Positions 44,363 to 52,280 are shown, counted from the first letter of the stretch. The stretch: 64,000 nt of DNA from Qipengyuania flava (GCF_011762005.1 NZ_JAASQU010000001.1:62001-126000); one strand, 5' to 3'. Translations and numbers: made by a program. Notes: a model not told the origin generated them from the letters alone.

Positions 44363-44985
44363 TGCGGCGGCGGCCCATCATCCGGCGCCTGGGACGCGAC
44401 CAGCGCGGCGCGACGATCGTCGAATTCGCGGTGATCGCCATGCCCATGTGTGTGCTGCTGATGGGCGGGCTCGAACTGGGCTACAACAGCTATGTCCGCT
44501 CGACCCTGCAGGGTGCTCTCCATGATGCCGCGCGTGTTGCGGCGGTCGAGAATCCGATCCTCGCCACCGAAGGGGACACGGTGGAAGAGCAGGTCGCGAA
44601 CATGATCAAGGAAACGGTCGCGCATGTCGCGCCCAATGCCGTCGTGGATGTCGACCAGAAGAGCTATTTCGAGTTCTCGAGCATCGGCGAGCCCGAGAAG
44701 CTCATGACCGACAACAATGGCAACGGGAAATACGACGCCAGCGACGAAGACTGCTTCGAGGACGCGAACGGCAACGGCACCTTCGATCCCGATTCGGGCA
44801 AGTCCGGGACCAATGGTGGCGCGGACGACGTGGTGCTCTACACCGCGAAGGTCAGCGCGCCGCGGATCCTGCCGCTCGACCGGCTCGTGCCGGGCATCAG
44901 CGAAAAGGTGGAATACACGCTGCGCGCGGCCGTGCGCAACCAGCCCTATGGCCAGCAGCCGACCGCACCGGTGATCTGTGGCTAG
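44362..44985 (+). CDS. TadE-like pseudopilin with calcium-loop motifs
   Basis: 207 residues; ATG overlaps the TadG stop (TGATG). TadE N-terminus DQRGATIVEFAVIAMPMCVLLMGGLELGYNSYVRSTLQG, with the glutamate of the prepilin cleavage motif. Residues 117-144 hold two EF-hand/dockerin-like loops (DNNGNGKYDASDED and DANGNGTFDPDSG), which would bind Ca2+ and are not a normal part of TadE. Likely a minor pilin or surface adhesin component. Confidence 0.84.
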   Translation: MRRRPIIRRLGRDQRGATIVEFAVIAMPMCVLLMGGLELGYNSYVRSTLQGALHDAARVAAVENPILATEGDTVEEQVANMIKETVAHVAPNAVVDVDQKSYFEFSSIGEPEKLMTDNNGNGKYDASDEDCFEDANGNGTFDPDSGKSGTNGGADDVVLYTAKVSAPRILPLDRLVPGISEKVEYTLRAAVRNQPYGQQPTAPVICG

Positions 44986-45604
44986 ACTGTTCTCTTCCCT
45001 TCGCCGCGACGAACGCGGCCTGGCGCTGACCGAATTCGCTTTCGCCGCGCCGATCTTCATCAGCCTGGTGCTGGTCGGGCTCGAGCTGTCCAATCTCGCG
45101 CTGGCGCATCTGCGCGTCAGCATGATGGCGATGACCGTGGCCGACAATGCGGGACGCGTCTCGTCGGGGATCGACGAAGCCAATGTCTACGAGGTGTTCG
45201 CCGGCGCCGAAGTGAACGCCAGCGGGCTCGGCTTCAAGCCCAATGGCCGCATCGTGCTCTCCAGTCTCGAACACAATGGGAAGACCGGGACCGAGGAGGG
45301 TCAGACCATCGTCTGGCAGAGGTGCTGGGGCGATTCGCGCTCGATCACGCCCGCCTATGGCGTCGAGGGTGACGGCAAGGACGACGACGATCTCGAGGAC
45401 GGCCTCGGCGCGGGCGGCAACAACATTACCGCGCTGCCCGATACCGCGGTGATGTTCGTCGAGGCGACCTATGACTACCAGCCGCTGCTGACGACGGGCT
45501 TCTTCGATCCGCCGCGCATCCGTTACGAAAGCGCCTTCAACGTGCGCGGGCGGCAGAACAACGACATCAGCAATTCGCAGGGCCTCGTCCAGATGACCTG
45601 CTGA
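44978..45604 (+). CDS. Second TadE-like pseudopilin
   Basis: 208 residues from GTG 44978, overlapping the previous gene by 8 bases. N-terminus RRDERGLALTEFAFAAPIFISLVLVGLELSNLALAHLRVS fits TadE (Glu after Thr, then a hydrophobic helix). An acidic stretch GDGKDDDDLEDGLGAGG sits in the middle, in keeping with the Asp-rich neighbours, and Cys residues occur at VWQRCWGD and at the very end. Part of the same operon. Confidence 0.85.
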   Translation: MARLFSSLRRDERGLALTEFAFAAPIFISLVLVGLELSNLALAHLRVSMMAMTVADNAGRVSSGIDEANVYEVFAGAEVNASGLGFKPNGRIVLSSLEHNGKTGTEEGQTIVWQRCWGDSRSITPAYGVEGDGKDDDDLEDGLGAGGNNITALPDTAVMFVEATYDYQPLLTTGFFDPPRIRYESAFNVRGRQNNDISNSQGLVQMTC

Positions 45605-45643
45605 GGCGCTTGCCTCGCGACCGCTGCGCGCTAACCTGCGGCG

Positions 45644-46168
45644 ATGACCGCGGTTCCCCACCTCCACACCCCACGCTTCACGCTGCGCCCGCTGCGCCGC
45701 ACGGACGCCGCCGCGCTGCTGCCCACGCTGGGCGATCCCGCGCAGTGCCGCTTCCTGACGCGCCCCGCCTTCGCCGACGAGGAGGAGCTGTGGGGCTGGC
45801 TCGCCGATCCCGCATGGGACGGGCGCAGCTGGATCGCCGAGGATGCGCAGGGCGCGGTCGCGGGGCGCTTCGTCGCGGTGCCGGGGCACGAGGCGCGCGT
45901 GGTCGAGATCGGCTACATCACCTGCGCCGCGTGGCAGGGGCGGGGCGTCGCGCGCGAATGCATGGCCGCGCTGGTGGCGCAGCTGTTCGCCGAGGGGGCG
46001 CGCAAACTCACCGCCGAGATCGATGCCGAAAACCACGCCTCGCTGCGGCTGGCCGAAGCGCTGGGCTTCACCCGCGAGGGGCTGCTGCACGCGCATGAGA
46101 CGACGCATGAGGGGCTGCGCGACGTGTGCCTCTACGGCCTGCTCGACAGCGACCCGCGTCCCGCCTGA
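45644..46168 (+). CDS. GNAT acetyltransferase, RimJ/RimL type
   Basis: 174 residues, ATG 45644. LHTPRFTLRPLRRTDAAALLP at the start and the acetyl-CoA loop ITCAAWQGRGVARECMAALV, then LRLAEALGFTREGLLH. Matches N-acetyltransferases acting on ribosomal protein or small-molecule amines; substrate unknown. Stops immediately before the convergent gene. Confidence 0.88.
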   Translation: MTAVPHLHTPRFTLRPLRRTDAAALLPTLGDPAQCRFLTRPAFADEEELWGWLADPAWDGRSWIAEDAQGAVAGRFVAVPGHEARVVEIGYITCAAWQGRGVARECMAALVAQLFAEGARKLTAEIDAENHASLRLAEALGFTREGLLHAHETTHEGLRDVCLYGLLDSDPRPA

Positions 46169-46840
46169 TCAGCTGCGGCCGCCGCCGCCACCGCCCGCCG
46201 CCTCGCGCGCGTCGAAATGCGCGAAGATCGCGGCGAGCCCGCCGGGACGGCTTTCCTCGCGCAACCGTGCCAGCGCGGGTGCCACTTCGAGTAGATATTC
46301 CGCCTGCGGCCCGTCCTGCCCGACATGCACCCCGCCGAGCCGCTTGATGAAGCTGCGCGCGGCGTCGTTTTCGGACAGGACATGCGCGCGGAACGCCTCC
46401 AGCCGCCCGCCCGCCGCGTCGAGGAGCAGCGTCGCGGTCAGCAGTCGGCCGATCCCCAGCCCGTGATAGGCATCGACCACCCCGACCGAGAATTCCGCCA
46501 CCGCGTCGCCCGCATCGGGGCGCATCGCGTGGACCACGCCCATCGCGGGCTGTGCCGGATCGCCGAGATCGAGCGCGCCCCAAGCGAGATGCAGAACGCC
46601 ATCGGCATCGAGCAGCCGTTCGATCACCCAGTCGGGCGGGCTCGCCCCGCCGGAAAAGAACCGCAGATAACGCGAGCGCGGGCTCATCCGCGCGATCCCT
46701 TCGCGCAGGCGCGCCTCGTCCGCCGGGCTCACCGTGCGGATGCAGATCCGCCGCCCGTCTTCGAGATGCGTATGGATCGAGGCGTCGCCGCAGGGGCCCT
46801 GCGAGACGAGGTCGAGCGGCGGCTGCGCGCGGTCGGCCAT
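46169..46840 (-). CDS. GNAT family acetyltransferase
   Basis: 223 residues, ATG 46840. LEDGRRICIRTVSPADEARLREGIARMSPRSRYLRFF is the usual start of the GNAT domain seen in Pat/PatZ-like proteins; the acetyl-CoA loop is VVDAYHGLGIGRLLTATLL. The C-terminus ends in a Gly run. Substrate not inferable. Convergent and directly abutting the RimL-like gene. Confidence 0.86.
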   Translation of the reverse strand: MADRAQPPLDLVSQGPCGDASIHTHLEDGRRICIRTVSPADEARLREGIARMSPRSRYLRFFSGGASPPDWVIERLLDADGVLHLAWGALDLGDPAQPAMGVVHAMRPDAGDAVAEFSVGVVDAYHGLGIGRLLTATLLLDAAGGRLEAFRAHVLSENDAARSFIKRLGGVHVGQDGPQAEYLLEVAPALARLREESRPGGLAAIFAHFDAREAAGGGGGGRS

Positions 46841-46973
46841 GGACGGTCATTCTCCACTTGTGCACCCCGCGCTGCACCGGCGCGGGGCTGTTTGCGCGCC
46901 AGCCTAGGGCCATTCGCGCGCGCGCACCAGCACTTGCACCGCGCCTGCCGGAAACCCCTTAGGCCCGCGCCCC

Positions 46974-47327
46974 TCAGCCCCCGCGCAGCCAGCCGAGCGC
47001 GCCCGCTTCCATCCCCCTGAACTTGGGCCAGCCGGCGGGATCGTCGCCCAGCGGCGCGCAGGCGAGCGGCGTCCCTTCGGGCAATTGCCACTTGATCCGG
47101 TGGTAGAGCTTCGAGCGCGTCAGCGGCGAGCGCACCAGCCACATGCCGGGGCCGAAGGGATGCGCATCGCCATGCAGGTCGAGCGCGCCCTCGGGCGCGG
47201 CCGCGGGATCGTGCCACAGCCAGTAGAGCGTCACCGCATCCGCATCCGCATCCGGATCCGCTTCTCCCGCGTCCTCCGCCTCGCTTTCGCCCGTCGCGGC
47301 CTCCATCCGCGCAGGCCCTAGCGCCAC
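46974..47327 (-). CDS. Unknown small acidic protein
   Basis: 117 residues from GTG 47327, or 110 from ATG 47306. The first third is an Asp/Glu/Ala low-complexity segment, then a conserved-looking domain VTLYWLWHDPAAA, HPFGPGMWLVRSPLTRSKLYHRIKWQLPEG. I do not recognise it. The start overlaps the end of the upstream small membrane protein by 10 bases, so both are likely one operon. Confidence 0.55.
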   Translation of the reverse strand: MALGPARMEAATGESEAEDAGEADPDADADAVTLYWLWHDPAAAPEGALDLHGDAHPFGPGMWLVRSPLTRSKLYHRIKWQLPEGTPLACAPLGDDPAGWPKFRGMEAGALGWLRGG

Positions 47328-47518
47328 AGCGCGGCGATCAGCATCACCAGCACGAAAGCCGCCAGCCCGGCGATGAAGACCACGCGGCTGCGCCTGCGCC
47401 TGAGCACGATTTCGCCGCCGCGCACGTCCTGCGCATCATGGCGCGCGGGGGAGGGGGCATGGGAAGGTTCGGGGGAAGGTTCGGGGGCAGGCGCGGGGGT
47501 GCTTTCGGTGTCGGGCAC
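47318..47518 (-). CDS. Small single-span membrane protein
   Basis: 66 residues from GTG 47518, chosen because AAGGAG lies 8 bases upstream; the frame extends to 47620. A Pro/Ser/Glu-rich N-terminus is followed by RRRRSRVVFIAGLAAFVLVMLIAALWR, an Arg cluster and a C-terminal membrane helix. No family recognised. Overlaps the next gene by 10 bases. Confidence 0.6.
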   Translation of the reverse strand: MPDTESTPAPAPEPSPEPSHAPSPARHDAQDVRGGEIVLRRRRSRVVFIAGLAAFVLVMLIAALWR

Positions 47519-47607
47519 GGCAAATCTCCTTGCCTTCTTAATCGTGTAAATCCCGTATGTGGTTCCGACAGATTGACCGAATCGCGGTGCAATTTTACCT
47601 TTCAACC

Positions 47608-47874
47608 ATGGCACTCGCATCTCCCTGCATCGGCGTCTGTCGCCTCGATCCGGCGCAAAGGTTCTGCACCGGCTGCGGGCGCACGCTGCGCGAGATCGGC
47701 GACTGGCCCGAGGCGAGCGAGGCGCGCCAGCGCGAAATTCTCGCCGCCGCCGCGCCGCGCGCCGCCGCCGCGCTGGCGGGCGACAGCCTGCCGCAGATCA
47801 CCGACACCACGCCGCTCGATACGCGCGAATGCGAACCGCGCCCGCGCATGGAAAACCGCCTGCGGCAAGGCTGA
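47608..47874 (+). CDS. DUF1289 family protein
   Basis: 88 residues from ATG 47608. The N-terminal SPCIGVCRLDPAQRFCTGCGRTLREI has the four cysteines of DUF1289 (YdhL-like), a likely small metal-binding or Fe-S motif. The rest is Ala/Arg-rich. Function unknown. Diverges from the small membrane protein at 47518. Confidence 0.85.
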   Translation: MALASPCIGVCRLDPAQRFCTGCGRTLREIGDWPEASEARQREILAAAAPRAAAALAGDSLPQITDTTPLDTRECEPRPRMENRLRQG

Positions 47875-47961
47875 CGAGTCCCAAGCGCTCCCAAGCGCAC
47901 TACGCCTGGCGCGCGCGTCCGACACGACTGCAAAAGGCGGCCCCCAAGCGCGCCCCGCCTG

Positions 47962-48660
47962 TCACTTCGGCCCCGATCGCGCGCGCACTTCGGCCATCGC
48001 CTGCGCGCCCACCTCGCGCAAGCGCTCGCGCTTTTCCGCCGCGTCCATCGCCGCCAGCGCTTCCTCGTTCGCGCGCATATGTTCGAGCTTGGCGTTGAGA
48101 GAGGCGAGCACCTCCGCCTCCCCCGCGCCTGCCAGCGGCTCCTGCTCGGCCAGCACTTCGGCGCGGATGCTTTCATAGACCGGGTGGCCCGGATTCAGAT
48201 CCTGCACGCCATAGCGTTCGGGCAGCCGGTGCTGGAGGAGGAAGCGCAGCAGCGCATTGTCGGGCTTGTCCCAATGGCCGAGGATTTCCCCGCCCGAGAC
48301 GATCGGCGTGCGCGTGCCCAGCATGGCGCGCTCCAGCGCGATGTCCTCCAGCCGCTGCACCCCGCGCTCCAGCGCCGCATCCCAGGCGGCCGCAAACCCC
48401 TCCGCCCCCGGCCGCGCGCGGAGTTTATAGAGCGCCTCGAGACTCTTCCCGATCCGCTTGGCCGCCAGTTTGACGATGCCCGTCGCGGCGAGCGTGGCGA
48501 CAAAGCGGCGCTGCAGCTCGGGCGTGATCGAATTGCGGCGCGGCGCTGTGTGGAGGAAAGGCGCAAAGGCGAGGAGGGGATCGTCAGCGTCGGGTTCGTC
48601 GGCGACATAGGCGACGACGGAGGTGGCCTGCCGGGGCGTGGCGCGCTTGTTCTCTGTCAT
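47962..48660 (-). CDS. Conserved protein with helix-turn-helix-like middle (function unknown)
   Basis: 232 residues, ATG 48660. The centre (ITPELQRRFVATLAATGIVKLAAKRIG, then KSLEALYKLRARPGAEGFAAAWDAALE) looks like a winged or helix-turn-helix DNA-binding fold, similar to small terminase-like HTH regions; the C-terminus is helical (EVLASLNAKLEHMRANEEALAAMD). I cannot name a family. High GC and codon use match the chromosome, so it belongs to the host side of the boundary with the low-GC island. Confidence 0.7.
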   Translation of the reverse strand: MTENKRATPRQATSVVAYVADEPDADDPLLAFAPFLHTAPRRNSITPELQRRFVATLAATGIVKLAAKRIGKSLEALYKLRARPGAEGFAAAWDAALERGVQRLEDIALERAMLGTRTPIVSGGEILGHWDKPDNALLRFLLQHRLPERYGVQDLNPGHPVYESIRAEVLAEQEPLAGAGEAEVLASLNAKLEHMRANEEALAAMDAAEKRERLREVGAQAMAEVRARSGPK

Positions 48661-49110
48661 GGCGCAAGCTTCCGAGCTGCAGGCGAGGGGTAGCGAAGCA
48701 GAACCGGCGATGCCGGGACAACGCCGCCCGGCCGCCCGAGCTTATGCGAGGGAGTCTGAGCCGAAAGCGGAGACGGCGCGAAGCGCCAACCCAAGGAGCG
48801 CGGATGCGCTGCGCCCGGCGTTTGCGGGCGAAATGAAAAACTCGTGGGGGTGGGGTGATCAAAGGGCATGACCAAGCGCAGGATGCATATTCTCGGCGAG
48901 TAGGAAAATGGTTTCTAGCGGGTTGGATTATCCAAGCCGCAGGCGAGGCATGCGCCATCGCAGCCCCGAGCTTATGCGAGAAAGCTAGGCCGCATGGCCG
49001 TGCTGGGCCCGGCATCTGAGGGAAGAAAACGAAATACGGAGCATTGCTTTTGCATTCAGGCGATTGCTCAGCCACAAACGCTAGCGCCAGTCGGTGAGAG
49101 GCGAACGCGA
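48661..49110. repeat. 450-base intergenic region with duplicated motif at the island edge
   Basis: No gene supported. A 16-base motif CCCGAGCTTATGCGAG occurs twice (48735-48750 and 48965-48980), each time preceded by GCAGGCGAGG (near 48680 and 48941), so a small element appears duplicated within 300 bases. GC falls from about 48830 onward, marking the left edge of the foreign segment. The open frame upstream of 49111 to 48994 is not needed for the gene. Confidence 0.5.
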
Positions 49111-51108
49111 ATGAGCAACATCAATATCAAGCGTGCTGTCGAGAATATAAGGACTGGCACTACAATCTACACGCCAGTCTTGGAGCTGACGGTCAATGGC
49201 ATCGACGCAGTTCGGAAATCGAAAGAGACCGGCGGACTAGTTAAGATTGTCGTTCTCCGGTCTGGCCAATCCACTCTCGATGAAAGCCTTACTGAGGTGA
49301 CCGGCTTTCGCGTCGAAGATGATGGCGTCGGATTCAACGAGGAGGAACGGCGTTCATTCGACACTCTCTATTCTGATCTGAAGGAAGGACAGGGGGGGAA
49401 AGGCTTCGGGAGGTTTACGTGCCTCAAATATTTCGAAAATCTCAGGGTCGAAAGTGTATTCCACGATGACGGCAATCTGCGTGGACGTAAATTCCGTATG
49501 GGGCATCAAACGGATATTATCGTCGATGAAGCTCTAGGCCCGACGGATGCAGACGCAACTGGCTCTAGGGTCACGATTGATGGCATAAAAGTGGTTGCCT
49601 TTCCGGATAAGAAGGTAACGACAATCGCAAAAGTGATCTTTGAAAAGCTCCTCCCGTTCTTTGTTGATGAGAGTTTTGACTGCCCCCGTGTGATTGTGAC
49701 CGATGGCGAAACGACGGTTTCGTTAAATGATTACCTTGCGAGAGACGATAAGAAGCTAGTTGAGATTTCACCCTTCAACAGCGCTTTTGAATTCGTCGAT
49801 GGAGAACTTGGAAGTATTTTCTTCCGTGTCCGCGTGTTTAAGGTTTTCTCACCACGCACGCCGAAAAGCAAAGTAGCGCTAGTAGCGCACCGCCGCGAAG
49901 TTACAGAAACTACATTGCAAACCTACATTCCAGAATTCGCGGAAGAGTTTTATGAACCTGGCGAGAGTGAAGGTGAAAAGGTTGGCAAAAACTATATCGT
50001 GAAAGCTTACGTCTTCAGTGAGTACCTCGATGAGAATGTCTTGGTTGAGCGGGCTGGTTTCCGCTTTTCCAAAGATGCAGACATGCTCTTTCCGGCTTCT
50101 CAAACTGATATCGAGAAAGCCGCCGCCCAGATTGCCAAAGAAGCGGTCGGGAACGAGATAGCTGCGAGAAGAGAGAGAAAGCTCGAACGAATTTCCGAGT
50201 ATGTGGATTCCGACGCGCCTTGGCATAAACAACTAAGTAAGCGCTTGGATTTTGAGAAACTTTCGATGAACCCATCTTCGATGGACATCGAGTTGTATCT
50301 TCAAGAAGCCAAGCATAGACTTGAGGTTGATGCCAGAAACAAGACTGGAGAGATACTAAGTAGCGAAGAATCTGATGACATTTCAGCCTTGGTGCAAGAT
50401 GTCGTGGAGAATATTTCATCCACCGGCCGGAACGACCTGATCCATTACGTGTCACTTCGGAAATGTGTATTGGATATTTTCCAAAAATCACTTGGCAAAG
50501 GCGATGACGGAAAATTTTCTTCCGAGGCCCAAGTGCATTCAGTCATAATGCCTAGGTTCAAGGATTCCGACGAATTGGAATTCTCAGACCATAATCTATG
50601 GCTTTTGGACGAGCGCCTCAATTTTGCTCGGTATGTTGCATCTGACAAGCTGATGGATGGCGTCGGCAGCGATCGAACGGACATCTCAGTGTTCGATAAG
50701 CGCGTGGCGTTTCGGGGAGATAATGAACCGACAAATCCAATCACAATCTTTGAGTTCAAAAAGCCGAAAAGACATGATTTTGCAGATCGTTCATCGAAAG
50801 ATGATCCAGTTCAGCAGATCATCCGCTACGTAAATGAAATTCGAGATGGGAAGCACGACTTACCGGACGGCCGGGAGATTCTAGTGTCAGACCACACGCC
50901 GTTCTATGGTTATGTTGTCTGCGATTTCTCTAAGAAAGTGAAAGACTGGCTGGAGCGTGAGAAGAACTTCACGCCCATGCCAGACGGCCTTGGCTACTTC
51001 CAATGGTTCGACCGCATAAATCTCTATATGGAGGTTTTGAGTTGGACCAAGGTTCTGCGCGACGCACAGATGCGCAATCGTGTTTTCTTCCATAAACTAG
51101 GAATCTAA
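49111..51108 (+). CDS. GHKL (Bergerat-fold) ATPase with C-terminal PD-(D/E)XK nuclease-like domain
   Basis: 665 residues from ATG 49111 (GAGAGGCGAACGCGA upstream). The N-terminal domain has the full Bergerat set: N-box ELTVNGIDA (E25, N29, D32), G1 DDGVG (D71-G74) and G2 GQGGKGFGRF (93-102), the MutL/Hsp90/MORC class. A middle region resembles a transducer domain. The C-terminus has a PD-(D/E)XK pattern: D524 in TDIS, E548-F-K550, then Q569 and Y573 in QQIIRYV. GC is 43-50 percent in lines I counted, against 65-70 nearby, so the gene is recently acquired. It resembles stand-alone GHKL-nuclease proteins linked to restriction and phage defence, but no partner gene is present. Function is inference. 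Confidence 0.82.
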   Translation: MSNINIKRAVENIRTGTTIYTPVLELTVNGIDAVRKSKETGGLVKIVVLRSGQSTLDESLTEVTGFRVEDDGVGFNEEERRSFDTLYSDLKEGQGGKGFGRFTCLKYFENLRVESVFHDDGNLRGRKFRMGHQTDIIVDEALGPTDADATGSRVTIDGIKVVAFPDKKVTTIAKVIFEKLLPFFVDESFDCPRVIVTDGETTVSLNDYLARDDKKLVEISPFNSAFEFVDGELGSIFFRVRVFKVFSPRTPKSKVALVAHRREVTETTLQTYIPEFAEEFYEPGESEGEKVGKNYIVKAYVFSEYLDENVLVERAGFRFSKDADMLFPASQTDIEKAAAQIAKEAVGNEIAARRERKLERISEYVDSDAPWHKQLSKRLDFEKLSMNPSSMDIELYLQEAKHRLEVDARNKTGEILSSEESDDISALVQDVVENISSTGRNDLIHYVSLRKCVLDIFQKSLGKGDDGKFSSEAQVHSVIMPRFKDSDELEFSDHNLWLLDERLNFARYVASDKLMDGVGSDRTDISVFDKRVAFRGDNEPTNPITIFEFKKPKRHDFADRSSKDDPVQQIIRYVNEIRDGKHDLPDGREILVSDHTPFYGYVVCDFSKKVKDWLEREKNFTPMPDGLGYFQWFDRINLYMEVLSWTKVLRDAQMRNRVFFHKLGI

Positions 51109-51144
51109 ATGGTTGGCCGACAGCGGAAATGGGCAACTGTGTGA

Positions 51145-51402
51145 CTATTTCCCCTTAGCTTCACTGAGCGCAGCCTCGATATTCTCATACCCTCGATTCT
51201 TGGCCGAGATCCATTCGTCCAAGTCATGTCGCGACTTGCCGCGGTCGCCGGCTTTTCCGACGTTGTACGCATCCATGTGATCCCATTCATGCTCGATCCA
51301 AGCCTCGCCAGTTGAGGTCTCGTAGCAAAGGTACCACCAGTCCTCGTTCTCCATAAGCGAACCCTTGATTCGTTTCGCGATTTCAATGCGTTTCACAGCC
51401 AT
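51145..51402 (-). CDS. Small tryptophan-rich protein of the foreign segment
   Basis: 85 residues from ATG 51402, preceded by GGAGAC (start at 51429 is possible but lacks this site). Charged and Trp-rich: MENEDWWYLCYETSTGEAWIEHEWDHM, then KSRHDLDEWISAKNRGYENIEAAL. Low GC like the adjacent ATPase-nuclease gene, with which it converges 36 bases apart. No family recognised; it may be an inhibitor, partner or unrelated cargo. Confidence 0.6.
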   Translation of the reverse strand: MAVKRIEIAKRIKGSLMENEDWWYLCYETSTGEAWIEHEWDHMDAYNVGKAGDRGKSRHDLDEWISAKNRGYENIEAALSEAKGK

Positions 51403-51460
51403 TATTGTCTCCAAAAGTTTCTCGGCCATTAGGACGGAATGTCGATCTAGAAAACCTATA

Positions 51461-51504
51461 CCCTCCCTTGACCCATCCCCCCCATCCGACTATGCGCCCC
51501 CCCC
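51461..51504 (-). other. G-quadruplex-prone G-runs
   Basis: On the minus strand, 51461-51483 reads GGGGGGG-AT-GGG-TCAA-GGG-A-GGG, a textbook G-quadruplex pattern, with a further eight-G run at 51497-51504. It lies upstream of the minus-strand small gene and in the gap before rpsL. Confidence 0.5.
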
Positions 51505-51815
51505 ATCCGGTGTAGGAACCGCCTCGCGTGATTCCCTCGTCGGTCAGATAGAGCTGAACATTGCCGGTCATGTCCCGGGGCCTGGTGCGTCATGCGCCCG
51601 GGCTCTTTTCTATTGCAGCGGTCCCCATGGGATCGCTCGGGGCAGCCGTCAAAGTAACCCGGTGGCCGTGTGGGCCGGTGGGTGGAGTGTTTCAGGCTCG
51701 TGCGAATATGCCACCCCGGTGCTTTTGGCGCCGCATGCGGCGTAGCCACGAACCCGATCACATCACCTGTCACCCGCTAGTCGTCACCTCCATACGGTGA
51801 AGAGAAAGAACTCAT
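51505..51815. promoter_or_regulatory. Upstream region of the rpsL (str) operon
   Basis: No gene supported. It contains a terminator-like hairpin with a T-rich tail (51580-51614) on the plus strand and the 14-base palindrome CGCCGCATGCGGCG at 51729-51742, about 75 bases before the rpsL ATG. The promoter of rpsL must lie here or in the hairpin's neighbourhood, but I could not fix a -35/-10 pair. Confidence 0.4.
51580..51614 (+). terminator. Terminator-like hairpin upstream of rpsL
   Basis: Stem GCCTGG-(T)-GCG, loop TCATG, CGC-CCGGGC, followed by TCTTTTCTATT. Nine pairs with one bulged T. No plus-strand gene ends just before it, so it may be an attenuator or the remains of a unit interrupted by the foreign segment. 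Confidence 0.5.
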
Positions 51816-52187
51816 ATGCCGACGATCAACCAGCTGGTCCGCAAGGGCCGCGTTCCGCAGAAGGCCAAGAGCAAGGTCCCTGCGATGGAACAGAACCCGC
51901 AGAAGCGCGGTGTCTGCACCCGCGTCTACACGACGACCCCGAAGAAGCCGAACTCGGCTCTGCGCAAGGTTGCCAAGGTCCGCCTGACCAACCAGCGCGA
52001 AGTCATCTCCTACATCCCCGGCGAAGGCCACAACCTCCAGGAACACAGCGTCGTGCTGATCCGCGGCGGCCGTGTGCGCGACCTTCCCGGCGTGCGCTAC
52101 CACGTCCTGCGCGGCGTGCTCGACACGCAGGGTGTCAAGGACCGCAAGCAGAGCCGTTCGAAGTACGGCGCCAAGCGGCCGAAGTAA
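51816..52187 (+). CDS. rpsL: 30S ribosomal protein S12
   Basis: 123 residues, standard. Decoding-centre loops [10 protein letters not shown] (K43 kept) and [29 protein letters not shown]. Position 88 is Arg (codon CGC at 52077-52079), whereas most bacteria have Lys here; the K88R change is a known streptomycin-resistance substitution elsewhere. First gene of the str operon. Confidence 0.99.
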   Translation: MPTINQLVRKGRVPQKAKSKVPAMEQNPQKRGVCTRVYTTTPKKPNSALRKVAKVRLTNQREVISYIPGEGHNLQEHSVVLIRGGRVRDLPGVRYHVLRGVLDTQGVKDRKQSRSKYGAKRPK

Positions 52188-52280
52188 GGATGGGAGCGTG
52201 CTGCCAGCGCTAAGGCTGGTGGCCCGGTTTTGGTTTTTGTGGGGTGCGGTCGAGACATCCGTCCCGACCTTGCGGTTCCA

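Noticed and set aside
48735-48980. Direct repeats as attachment sites of the low-GC segment
   Set aside because: Both copies are on the left side of the foreign gene and none was found on the right, so they cannot flank it.
51383-51571. Minus-strand frame giving MTGNVQLYLTDEG...
   Set aside because: Passes through G-runs as Gly/Trp repeats, overlaps the small Trp-rich gene, and has no supporting motif or family.
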